This document shows, piece by piece, positions 16,821 through 23,953 of a DNA stretch of 32,048 nucleotides. The DNA is from Pseudomonadota bacterium (GTDB lineage Bacteria > Pseudomonadota > Gammaproteobacteria > Burkholderiales > Burkholderiaceae_C): contig JAJZWA010000045.1 of NCBI GenBank assembly GCA_021846965.1, positions 1-32,048 of the forward strand, read 5' to 3'. The notes below the pieces were generated by a model. The model worked only from the letters and a program-made list of their open reading frames with translations, made no database searches and had not been told where the DNA came from. The translations under genes and the position numbers were made by a program. Numbering within the stretch: position 1 is the first letter of the stretch; every line of letters begins with the position of its first letter.

Positions 16821-16853
16821 AGATCTGTGCCGGCACAGAGTCGAGGTCTGTGC
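16821..16853. promoter_or_regulatory. Candidate MocR operator: 16-bp palindrome plus direct repeat
   Basis: In the 249-base divergent spacer, TCTGTGCC/GGCACAGA forms a perfect 16-bp palindrome at 16824-16839. The overlapping decamer AGATCTGTGC (16821-16830) recurs as AGGTCTGTGC at 16844-16853, 23 bases downstream in the same orientation. MocR regulators are known to bind direct repeats about two helical turns apart, which fits. No binding data are available here. Confidence 0.5.
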
Positions 16854-16989
16854 ATCTGTTCTGCGCCTGGGCGAGCCGGTAGATTGGCGGCATGTTCCCC
16901 GGCGCCGCGGGGACTTGTCCGCGAGGCGTCGGCCCGGCCGCCCCGCATCGAGCTCCCGTCCGGCGCGCAGATCCTGTTTCGAGACCACC

Positions 16990-17607
16990 ATGTCGCACGC
17001 AACCCTGCTGGCCTTCGCCCTGTTCGCCTTCGCGGCCTCGATCACGCCGGGGCCCAACAACCTGATGCTTCTGGCCTCCGGCGCCAACTTCGGCTTTCGT
17101 GCCACGGTTCCTCACCTGCTGGGGGTCGCCTCGGGCTTCCTGCTGCTGGTCGCATCCGTGGGCCTGGGGCTGGCCGCGGTGTTCGTGCGCTGGCCCTGGG
17201 TCTACGCCGGCATGCGCTGGGTCGGCGCGGCCTACATGCTGTACCTGGCCTGGCGCATCGCCACAGCGCCGCGCCCGCACGCCTCGGGCAGCCGCGGCAG
17301 CGCCTCGCAGCCGATGAGTTTCCTGGGCGCCGTGGCCTTCCAGTGGGTGAACCCCAAGGCCTGGCTGATGGCGGTGAGTGCATTCAGCACCTACATACCC
17401 GCGAGCCGGGGCTTGCTGATTCCGCTGGGGGCGGTGCTGCTGTTCGGGGCGATCAACCTGCCCAGCATCACCGCCTGGGCCTTCGGCGGCTCGCACCTGC
17501 AGCGTGTGTTGAGCACCCGCGGCCGCGCCCTGGCCTTCAACCTGCTCATGTCAGGACTCCTGCTGGCCTCGCTCCTGCCCATGATGCGCGCCAGCGCTCC
17601 GGGCTGA
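16990..17607 (+). CDS. LysE/RhtB family amino acid exporter
   Basis: This 205-residue inner-membrane exporter has six hydrophobic helices. It has the family signature I-T-P-G-P-N-N near 18-24, the G-x3-G pattern in helix 2 (L-L-G-V-A-S-G-F), and W-V-N-P-K-A-W (about 118-124), also typical. The family exports amino acids such as homoserine, threonine, cysteine or lysine; the substrate is not evident. The ATG at 16990 is preceded only by weak Shine-Dalgarno sequence. It is divergent from the MocR-type regulator, a common pairing for inducible amino acid export. Its last 57 bases overlap the convergent photolyase-like gene. Confidence 0.9.
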   Translation: MSHATLLAFALFAFAASITPGPNNLMLLASGANFGFRATVPHLLGVASGFLLLVASVGLGLAAVFVRWPWVYAGMRWVGAAYMLYLAWRIATAPRPHASGSRGSASQPMSFLGAVAFQWVNPKAWLMAVSAFSTYIPASRGLLIPLGAVLLFGAINLPSITAWAFGGSHLQRVLSTRGRALAFNLLMSGLLLASLLPMMRASAPG

Positions 17608-19251
17608 TGCGTCCAGGGCTTCCTGGTCCTGCCACAGGGACAGCTGGGCGGCTTCGCCCCGCGCGGCCGGAGGCCGGGGCTGGCCTCGGGGCACCTGGGG
17701 CACCTGGGGCACCTGGGGCAGCCCGCTGCGCCGACTCCCATGCCTGGCCAGCACGCGATCGGCCTCCTCCCGCGCCTGCGGGGTGCGGCGCAGGGCCGCG
17801 ATGCGCTCGCGCGCGGCGCGATAGGCGCCGAGGTGCTCGACGATCGGCGCGGGATAGCTGCGCCCGATGCGCACTCCCGTTCGCTGCTGCAGCGAGGCCG
17901 GCATGGTGTGGGGCTGCGCCAGGTACTCCACGGGCACAGCCTCCAGCTCCGGCACGTAGCGCTTGATGAAGCGGCCCTCGGGGTCCTGGTCGAGCGCCTG
18001 CTTGATGGGGGAGTAGATGCGCACGGTGTTGATGCCCGTGGTCCCGCTTTGCATCTGCACCTGGCTGTAATGGATGCCGGGCTCGAAATCGAGGAACTGG
18101 CGTGCCAGGTAGGGTGCGAAGCCGCGCCAGTGCAGCCACAGGTGATGGGCCGCGAAGGAGACCAGCATGGCGCGCATGCGGAAATTGATCCATGCGCCCG
18201 CGTGCAGGGCCCGCATGCAGGCATCGACCATGGGGTAGCCGGTATGTCCCGCGCACCAGGCCTCGAAGCGCCCGGTGTCGAAGTCCTGTTCGCGCAGGCC
18301 GTCGAAGGCGTGCGAGAAGTTCTCGAACTCGATGCGAGGCTCGTCCTCGAGCTTTTGCATGAAGTGGCAATGCCAGCGCAGGCGCGCGCTGAAGGATCGA
18401 AGCGAGCCGAACCAGCGCGAATCCACCGGCAGGCCGGCATCGGCCGCGGCGCGCAGTTCGCGCAGGCGCGCCTCGCAGGCCTGATGCACCGTGCGCAGTG
18501 AGATCGCGCCCCAGGCGAGATAGGGGCTGAGCCTGGAGCAGGCGTCGAAGCTGGTCACGGGGGAGGACATCTCGCGCCGGTAGTTCACTCCCCGCCGGTG
18601 CAGGAAGGCGTGCAGGGTCTGGTGGGCGAGCGCTTCGCCGCCGCGCCAGGCCTCGGGTCGGCGCGGGCCCGCCGCGCCCGGCTCGGCGGCGCAGCGCACC
18701 GGGTGGCTCGCCGCGACCGCCGTCAGGTCGCGCAAGGCCTCGATGGTGCTCACGCGCTGCGGCGCGCTCACCAGGGGCCTGGACATGCGAAGCTCCCAGC
18801 GGCGTGCCCAGCCGTCACGGCTGCGCAGGCGCCGGATGACCCCGTACTGGGGAAGCTCGCGCCACTCGATGCCTTGGGATCGACACCAGGCGCCGACCCG
18901 CCGATCGCGCGCGTAGGTGGTCTCGAGCCCGGTTTCCTCGTGGCTCCACAGCGTGCGCACGCCGTGGCTGCGATGAATGTCCTGCAGCACCTCGACGCAC
19001 TCGCCGGTGCGGATCAGCAGCGGGCACCCGATGCGCGCCAGCCCGTCGCGGAGCTCGGCGAGGCAATCCTGGATGAATTCGAGGTGGCAGGCGTCGAACT
19101 CGGGTGATCGCAGCAGGCTGGGCTCGTGCACGTACAGCGCGGCGACGGGGCCGCGGCTCGCGGCGCGGGCCAGGGGCTCATGATCGGCGATGCGCAGGTC
19201 GCGCTTGAACCACACCAGCTGGAGCACCCGGTCGGTGGGGGCGCGCGGCAT
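17551..19251 (-). CDS. Photolyase/cryptochrome-family protein with divergent FAD motif
   Basis: This 566-residue protein has an N-terminal alpha/beta antenna-type domain (V-W-F-K-R-D-L-R-I-A-D-H at 13-24) and a helical FAD-binding domain (about 210-480) with S-P-Y-L-A-W-G-A-I-S and W-C-A-G-H-T-G-Y-P-M-V-D-A-C-M-R-A-L (332-349). Where classical photolyases have D-G-D-x-A-x-N-x2-x-W-Q-W, this protein has D-F-E-P-G-I-H-Y-S-Q-V-Q-M-Q-S-G-T-T-G (388-406), followed by N-T-V-R-I-Y-S-P-I-K. It is thus a distinct clade whose activity (CPD repair, signalling or other) cannot be assigned. The C-terminal 80 residues are low complexity with a P-Q-V repeat. It is the last gene of the photolyase operon, starting 3 bases after its upstream neighbour ends. 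Confidence 0.85.
   Translation of the reverse strand: MPRAPTDRVLQLVWFKRDLRIADHEPLARAASRGPVAALYVHEPSLLRSPEFDACHLEFIQDCLAELRDGLARIGCPLLIRTGECVEVLQDIHRSHGVRTLWSHEETGLETTYARDRRVGAWCRSQGIEWRELPQYGVIRRLRSRDGWARRWELRMSRPLVSAPQRVSTIEALRDLTAVAASHPVRCAAEPGAAGPRRPEAWRGGEALAHQTLHAFLHRRGVNYRREMSSPVTSFDACSRLSPYLAWGAISLRTVHQACEARLRELRAAADAGLPVDSRWFGSLRSFSARLRWHCHFMQKLEDEPRIEFENFSHAFDGLREQDFDTGRFEAWCAGHTGYPMVDACMRALHAGAWINFRMRAMLVSFAAHHLWLHWRGFAPYLARQFLDFEPGIHYSQVQMQSGTTGINTVRIYSPIKQALDQDPEGRFIKRYVPELEAVPVEYLAQPHTMPASLQQRTGVRIGRSYPAPIVEHLGAYRAARERIAALRRTPQAREEADRVLARHGSRRSGLPQVPQVPQVPRGQPRPPAARGEAAQLSLWQDQEALDASARSAGAHHGQERGQQES
17688..17720. repeat. 9-bp tandem repeat in the photolyase-like gene
   Basis: The unit GGGGCACCT is present three times perfectly plus a partial GGGGCA. 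On the coding (minus) strand it gives the Pro-Gln-Val repeat of the C-terminal tail. The unit is in frame, so copy number could vary without breaking the gene. Confidence 0.9.
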
Positions 19252-19254
19252 GGC

Positions 19255-20493
19255 TCAGCCCCGCTCGCCAGGGCCGGGGACGAACAGCGGCCCGGCGGGG
19301 CCTTGCTCCGCCAGCGCCCGCAGGCCGGGCAGATCCGACAGGCAGCGCGACTCGCGGCTGACCTGGTTCCACCAGGCGGAGAAGGAAGCGCAGGGGCGAT
19401 CGACCTCGGGAAACAGGCGCAGGGGAGGGCGCCTGCGTACCCCGGCCGGAAGGTGCGCATCGACATGCTCGTCGGCCAGTGTGTGCACCGAGCGCGCGGT
19501 GGCCAGCGCCCGCCCCAGTTGCTCGCGGCTGCCGCGCCATGCCACCGTGGCCAGGGCGGACATGCGGGCGCCGACAAAGCTCCAGCGCGCCGCGCTCCAC
19601 GGCCACGCCTCGTGGTGCGCGTCGGGCCACCAGGCCACCCGCAGCGCATCGGCGGGGAGCCCGACCGGGGGCTCGCCCAGGGCCCAGGGGTGGATCAGCC
19701 AGACGTCGCGGCCGGCCACCTCGGCGGCCTCGGGCGCCGAGCCCTGGGGCGGCCGCGAGGACAGGGCCGGCTCCTCCACGCCCAGCTCCAGGGGCCTCAC
19801 GGGTACCGGCCGCGGGCTGCGCGCGATCGCCTCCAGCGCCTCGTAGGAGCTGTCGACCACGCTGCCCGCGCTGTGCCAGCTGGCCGGGGCATGGCGCGCC
19901 ACATTGTCCGCGTTGAACAGATAGGGTTTGTGGCTGGCGGTGCCGGCGACCCATTGCCAGCTCAGGTGGTTGCTCGCGAGGTCGCCGTCGAGCAGGTGGC
20001 CCAGCATCCAGTCGGCGCCGGCCCGCCAATGCACCTTGCGCAAGTGCACCACATAGCTGGCCAGCCACATGCGGGCATGGTTGTGCAGGTAGCCGGTGGC
20101 ATACAAGGCGCGCACCGCCTGGTCGACGACGGCAAGGCCGGTACGCGCCTCGCGGATGTCGGCCGGCAGCTCGGGCGCGTAAGCCCCTTCGGGCAGGGGC
20201 CCCTCGTGCAGCGAGCGCAGGATGCGGTCGCCCCGGTGTCGCCACACATGCCGAAAATACTCGCGCCAGCCCAGTTCAAACACGAATTTGTGGCCTGCGT
20301 CGAGCCGGTGCCGCGCGGCCACCCCGGCGAGCACCTCGGGCAGGCTGACGAAGCCGTGCGTGATGTAGGGAGACAGCCGGGTCACCGCCCCCTCCAGGGC
20401 GTTGCGGCTGCGCGCGTACTCCGCCGGGCGCACGGCGGCGATGCGCGAGCGTGCCGCCTCGAGCGTGGGGGCGAACAGCTCCTGCGGGCTCAT
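19255..20493 (-). CDS. Short photolyase-like protein: N-terminal FAD domain, C-terminal extra domain
   Basis: This 412-residue protein starts directly with the photolyase helical FAD-binding domain (about 1-225) and lacks the usual N-terminal antenna domain. Key features are intact: T-R-L-S-P-Y-I-T-H-G (38-47), W-R-E-Y-F (76-80), T-G-Y-L-H-N-H-A-R-M (133-142), and D-G-D-L-A-S-N-x3-W-Q-W (169-181), which holds the flavin-contacting Asp and Asn and the tryptophan pair. After a Pro-rich linker (about 226-260) comes a second domain (about 262-380) that looks like an alpha/beta Rossmann-type fold (D-V-W-L-I-H-P-W, then L-R-V-A-W-W-P-D). The ATG at 20493 overlaps the upstream gene's stop (ATGA). 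A light-dependent DNA repair role is likely but unproven. Confidence 0.8.
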   Translation of the reverse strand: MSPQELFAPTLEAARSRIAAVRPAEYARSRNALEGAVTRLSPYITHGFVSLPEVLAGVAARHRLDAGHKFVFELGWREYFRHVWRHRGDRILRSLHEGPLPEGAYAPELPADIREARTGLAVVDQAVRALYATGYLHNHARMWLASYVVHLRKVHWRAGADWMLGHLLDGDLASNHLSWQWVAGTASHKPYLFNADNVARHAPASWHSAGSVVDSSYEALEAIARSPRPVPVRPLELGVEEPALSSRPPQGSAPEAAEVAGRDVWLIHPWALGEPPVGLPADALRVAWWPDAHHEAWPWSAARWSFVGARMSALATVAWRGSREQLGRALATARSVHTLADEHVDAHLPAGVRRRPPLRLFPEVDRPCASFSAWWNQVSRESRCLSDLPGLRALAEQGPAGPLFVPGPGERG

Positions 20494-22127
20494 GCTGGCG
20501 TGCCGACCCGGCCCTCGCGGATGGCGTCGGCGCGGCGCGACAGGGCTGCACGCTCCTCGTCGGGCAGGCGCGCCGCGTTCTTCACCTGCAGCGCCATGCG
20601 CGCGTTGGCGCCCAGCAGACTCTGGTGGCGAATCAGGAAATCCCAGTACAGCGTGGTGAAGGGGCAGGCGCGCTCGCCCAGGCGCTGCGCCGGGTCGTAG
20701 CGGCAAGCCGCGCAGCCCCCACCCATGCGCTGGATGTATTTCCCGGTGGCGACGTAGGGCTTGCTGGCCATCACGCCGCCGTCGGCGTACTGGCTCATGC
20801 CCAGGGTGTTGGGCAGCTCCACCCACTCCACCGCGTCGACGTAGACCGACAGGTACCAGTGGTGTACCTGCTGCGGACGTACGCCCAGCATCAGCGCGAA
20901 CAGGCCGGTGACCATCAGACGCTGGATGTGATGCGCGTAGCCATGCGCCAGGGTCTGCGACAGGGCCTCGCGCAGGCAGGCCATGTCGGTGTCGCCGCTC
21001 CAGTACCAGGCGGGCAGGTCCTGCGTGGCCTGCAGGGCATTGGCCTCGGCGTAACCGGGCATGCGCGTCCAGTAGATGCCGCGCACGTACTCGCGCCAGC
21101 CGAGAATCTGGCGAATGAAGCCCTCGACGCTGGCCAGCGGCGCCTGGCCCGCCTGCCAGGCAGCCTCGGCCGCCCCCACGACTTCGCGCGCGCTCAGCAG
21201 CTTGAGGTTCAGCGCGGCCGAGAGCTGCGAGTGATACAGCCAGGGCTCGCCCGGCCACATCGCGTCCTCGTAGCGGCCGAACAGGGGCAGTCGCTGCTCG
21301 ATGAATCGGCCCAGGGCCTGCAAGGCCTGCTCGCGCGTGACGGGCCAGGCGAACGCGTCGAGCGAGCCGGGGTGCTGCGCAAAGCGACTCTCGACCAGAC
21401 GGATGGCCTCCCGCGTCAGCTCGTCGGGCTCGAAGCTGGCGCGTGGCGGCAGCGCGCCCGGGCCCCGCGGGCCGAAGGACTCGCGGTTGTCCGCGTCGAA
21501 ATTCCAGCGGCCGTCGACGGGTTGGTCCCCTTGCATCAACACCCCGTGGCGCTGCCTGAGTTCGCGGTAGAAGTACTCCAGGCGCAGCGACTTGCGTCCC
21601 CTCGCGTGGGCCGCGAACTCGCGCACGGTGCAGAAGAAGTGCCGATCCTCGCGGATCTCCAGACTCAGCCCGGCCTGTTCCACCACCGCCTTCAGCGACT
21701 GCAGCACCCGCCAGTCGCCGGGCGCCGTCATCAGCACCCGCCGCGGGGCCAGGCTGTGCAGCGTCGAGCGCAACCCGGCGGCCAGGCTGCCATGGTTGCC
21801 GGCATCGTCCAGGCGCGTGTAGACCAGCGGGCGACCGGCGTCCCGCAGCGCCTGCGCGAAATGGCGCATCGCCGCCAGGAACATCGCGATGCGCTGCTTG
21901 CTCGACCAGACATGGGTGGATTCCTCGTCGACTTCGGCCATCCACACCAGGTCCTGCGCGGGGTCGAAGCCATCGAAGGCCGCCGCGTCGAGGTCGAGCT
22001 GGTCGCCCAGCACGACGACCAGGCTGCGCAGCCGGCTTCCCTGGCCCGAGCTCGCCGGCTCGCGGGCATGGGCAGGCGCGTCGGCGGCATGAGCCGGCGA
22101 GGGGTCCGGGGAAAGGCGGCTGGGCAT
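20490..22127 (-). CDS. phrB: Iron-sulfur bacterial cryptochrome/photolyase (prokaryotic (6-4) photolyase, PhrB type)
   Basis: This 545-residue flavoprotein matches the FeS-BCP family. The antenna domain begins L-V-V-V-L-G-D-Q-L (36-44). Family landmarks include G-R-K-S-L-R-L-E-Y-F-Y-R-E (177-189), V-E-G-F-I-R-Q-I-L-G-W-R-E-Y (334-347), A-Y/H-A-H-H-I-Q-R-L-M and W-V-E-L-P-N. Cysteines 384, 472, 475 and 488 have exactly the spacing of the four 4Fe-4S ligands I recall for Agrobacterium PhrB (350, 438, 441, 454), each shifted by 34. The family repairs (6-4) photoproducts with light. The 34-residue Pro/Ala-rich N-terminal extension is unusual; the start at 22127 is preferred over an in-frame ATG at 22166 that lies in the operator region. 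It is the first gene of the three-gene photolyase operon. Confidence 0.93.
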   Translation of the reverse strand: MPSRLSPDPSPAHAADAPAHAREPASSGQGSRLRSLVVVLGDQLDLDAAAFDGFDPAQDLVWMAEVDEESTHVWSSKQRIAMFLAAMRHFAQALRDAGRPLVYTRLDDAGNHGSLAAGLRSTLHSLAPRRVLMTAPGDWRVLQSLKAVVEQAGLSLEIREDRHFFCTVREFAAHARGRKSLRLEYFYRELRQRHGVLMQGDQPVDGRWNFDADNRESFGPRGPGALPPRASFEPDELTREAIRLVESRFAQHPGSLDAFAWPVTREQALQALGRFIEQRLPLFGRYEDAMWPGEPWLYHSQLSAALNLKLLSAREVVGAAEAAWQAGQAPLASVEGFIRQILGWREYVRGIYWTRMPGYAEANALQATQDLPAWYWSGDTDMACLREALSQTLAHGYAHHIQRLMVTGLFALMLGVRPQQVHHWYLSVYVDAVEWVELPNTLGMSQYADGGVMASKPYVATGKYIQRMGGGCAACRYDPAQRLGERACPFTTLYWDFLIRHQSLLGANARMALQVKNAARLPDEERAALSRRADAIREGRVGTPA

Positions 22128-22147
22128 GGAGGGATCATACGTGACAA

Positions 22148-22231
22148 CAATGCAAAGACGACGCATGCCCTGCAGTGTTCGAAGGGAAAGCTGCTACAGT
22201 CCCGGCAAAAAGCAATGCAAACTCGACTCAT
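22148..22231. promoter_or_regulatory. 19-bp direct repeat pair between the photolyase operon and the MerR gene
   Basis: CAATGCAAA at 22148-22156 and 22213-22221 is followed in both copies by two variable bases, CGAC, one variable base and CAT, so 16 of 19 positions agree (22148-22166 and 22213-22231; start-to-start 65 bases). They lie in the 155-base spacer between divergent genes. This is a good candidate for binding sites of the adjacent LitR/CarH-like regulator, though I do not see the TGTACA-type half-sites reported for some LitR proteins. Confidence 0.55.
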
Positions 22232-22282
22232 ATTCGATGCGGCACGGCTCGCCGTGCCCCTGTGCCTCCCCGTCCCAGCCCC

Positions 22283-23299
22283 ATGAACCCCAGCCATCCG
22301 CCCGAGCGCCCGGTGCCCGCGAGCCCCGCCGGCCCCAGCTTTCGCAGCGCGGCAGTGGCGCGCATGGCCCAGATGCCGGTGGCCACGCTGCGCATCTGGG
22401 AGCAGCGCCACCAAGCCGTGAAACCCCACACCGCGCCGTCGGGGCATCGGCTGTATTCGCCGGCCGACGTACAGCGCGTGCTGCTGCTGCGCCAGCTCAC
22501 AGAGCAGGGGCACGCCATCGGTTCGCTCGCCGCGCTGGACTCGGCGCAGCTGCAGCAGCTGGCCTGCCAGGTCGGACTCGCATCCGGCGCCAGGGTCCGG
22601 GGGGCGGCCCGATCCCCCCGCGGAGCGCGCCTGGTGGTGGTGGGGCGGGCCCTGGCGGCGCGCCTGCAGCGTCCCGCGGTGGCCAGGCAGCTGGGGCATG
22701 CGGCCCTGGTCGTGGCGGTGTTCGACTCCCTGGCCGAGGCGGCGCGCGCCGGCGTGGGGGCCGAGCTGCTGATCTGGCACGCGCCGGAGCTGCCGGGCGA
22801 CCTGCCTCCCGAGTTCCAGGCGGCACGGCGGGCCTGTGGCGCCCTGAGGGTGGCCGTGGTGCTGCGCTTCGCGGGATCGGTGGCGACCCGGCGCCTGGCC
22901 GAGGCCGGCGTGGCCATGCTCCGCGAGCCTGCCGACGACCAGGCGCTGGGCGGCTGGTTCGCCTCGCTCGAAGCCGGGTTGTCGCGAGAAGCCCCCGAGG
23001 CGCAGACGCCGCCTGCGGCGTCCGGGCCGGACAGGCTGCTGCCCAGGCGCTACGACGATGCCACCCTCACCACCATCGCGGGCTTGTCGTCCACCCTGGC
23101 CTGCGAATGCCCACGGCACGTGGCGGAACTCCTGATGCAGTTGTCGAGCTTCGAGGCCTACAGCGCCGCCTGCGCCCACCGCGATGACGCCGATGCCCGG
23201 CTGCATGCCTACCTGCAGCAGGTGGCCGGCGCCTCGCGGGCGCTGTTCGAGTCCGCGCTCGAACACCTGGCCCGCCACGAGGGCCTTGCGCTTCCCTGA
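22283..23299 (+). CDS. MerR-family regulator, LitR/CarH-like
   Basis: This 338-residue protein has a MerR helix-turn-helix at about 20-88 (A-V-A-R-M-A-Q-M-P-V-A-T-L-R-I-W-E-Q-R and G-H-R-L-Y-S-P-A-D-V). The C-terminal part has the C-E-C-P-R-H-V-A-E-L-L-M-Q-L-S-S-F-E-A-Y-S motif seen in LitR-type light regulators. I do not find the E-x3-D-x-H-x2-G cobalamin signature that light-sensing CarH/class I LitR needs, so if it senses light it does so without direct B12 binding, or with a partner. The ATG at 22283 lies before the HTH. It is divergent from the photolyase operon and 14 bases ahead of the DUF3429 gene. Confidence 0.85.
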   Translation: MNPSHPPERPVPASPAGPSFRSAAVARMAQMPVATLRIWEQRHQAVKPHTAPSGHRLYSPADVQRVLLLRQLTEQGHAIGSLAALDSAQLQQLACQVGLASGARVRGAARSPRGARLVVVGRALAARLQRPAVARQLGHAALVVAVFDSLAEAARAGVGAELLIWHAPELPGDLPPEFQAARRACGALRVAVVLRFAGSVATRRLAEAGVAMLREPADDQALGGWFASLEAGLSREAPEAQTPPAASGPDRLLPRRYDDATLTTIAGLSSTLACECPRHVAELLMQLSSFEAYSAACAHRDDADARLHAYLQQVAGASRALFESALEHLARHEGLALP

Positions 23300-23313
23300 T
23301 CCGCCCCATCACC

Positions 23314-23787
23314 ATGACCGAGCTCCCACAGGATTCGCATCGACGGCCGCCCTCCGAGGTGGCCTGGCTGGGCTATGGCGGCCTGCTGCCCTTTCTCGGC
23401 CTGGCCGCCCTGAGCGGTGCCGACCCGCATCGCGCCACGATGTGGTCGCAGGCCCTGGTGGCCTACGCGGCGGTGATCCTCAGTTTCGTCGGTGCCTTGC
23501 ACTGGGGCTTCGCGATGAGCCTGCCCGGGCTGGGCCCCGCTCTGCGGCGCCGGGCCCTGGTCTGGAGTGTGGTGCCCGCCTTGCTGGCCTGGCCGGCGAC
23601 CCTGTTGCCCGCCCGCGCGGCCTCGTGGATCCTGCTGGCCGGCTTCGCACTCCACCTCGCGCAGGACCTCCGGCTCGCGCGCCCCGCCGGGCTGCCCGCC
23701 TGGTACCTGCCGCTGCGCTGGCGCCTCTCCGTGGTCGCCGGCCTGTGCCTGCTGCTCAACATCTGGTACGCCACGCCCCACGGCTGA
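23314..23787 (+). CDS. DUF3429 domain-containing membrane protein
   Basis: This 157-residue inner-membrane protein has about five hydrophobic helices and the family-like segment V-G-A-L-H-W-G-F-A-M near residues 65-75, with W-Y-L-P-L-R-W-R-L near 130-139. The function of DUF3429 is not known; I recall it being found beside photolyase genes in Proteobacteria, as here. It follows the MerR gene by 14 bases and should be cotranscribed with it. The start ATG at 23314 has little visible Shine-Dalgarno, which suits translational coupling. Confidence 0.8.
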   Translation: MTELPQDSHRRPPSEVAWLGYGGLLPFLGLAALSGADPHRATMWSQALVAYAAVILSFVGALHWGFAMSLPGLGPALRRRALVWSVVPALLAWPATLLPARAASWILLAGFALHLAQDLRLARPAGLPAWYLPLRWRLSVVAGLCLLLNIWYATPHG

Positions 23788-23804
23788 GGCGCCTTGGCGC
23801 TTCC

Positions 23805-23833
23805 CCGGCAGGGTTGCGCGCTGCGCAAGCCGG
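23805..23833 (+). terminator. Stem-loop downstream of the DUF3429 gene
   Basis: TTGCGC (23814-23819) pairs with GCGCAA (23823-23828) around a 3-nt loop, extended after a 4-nt bulge by CCGGC/GCCGG (23805-23809, 23829-23833). No T-run follows, so it is at most a weak or Rho-assisted terminator. The rest of the 166-base spacer to the next gene shows nothing else. Confidence 0.35.
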
Positions 23834-23953
23834 GCCGGTCCCGGGCCGGAAACTGATCGTCATCATGGACGCGCGCTGGTCCGCGCGGCAACATGCATGG
23901 CCCGGGTTCGCCCCTGGCCCGATTCCGCGCTCCGCAACCCAGGAACACCAGGC

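Noticed and set aside
15070..16989. Upstream extension of the LysE-family gene frame
   Set aside because: Antisense to the MocR-type gene; the ATG at 16990 gives a normal family N-terminus.
16741..17496. Upstream extension of the MocR-type gene frame
   Set aside because: It would cover the operator and run antisense to the LysE-family gene; the HTH begins right after the ATG at 16740.
20494..21945. Upstream extension of the short photolyase-like gene
   Set aside because: This part is a shadow frame of the PhrB-type gene; I checked whether it could encode the missing N-terminal domain and it does not.
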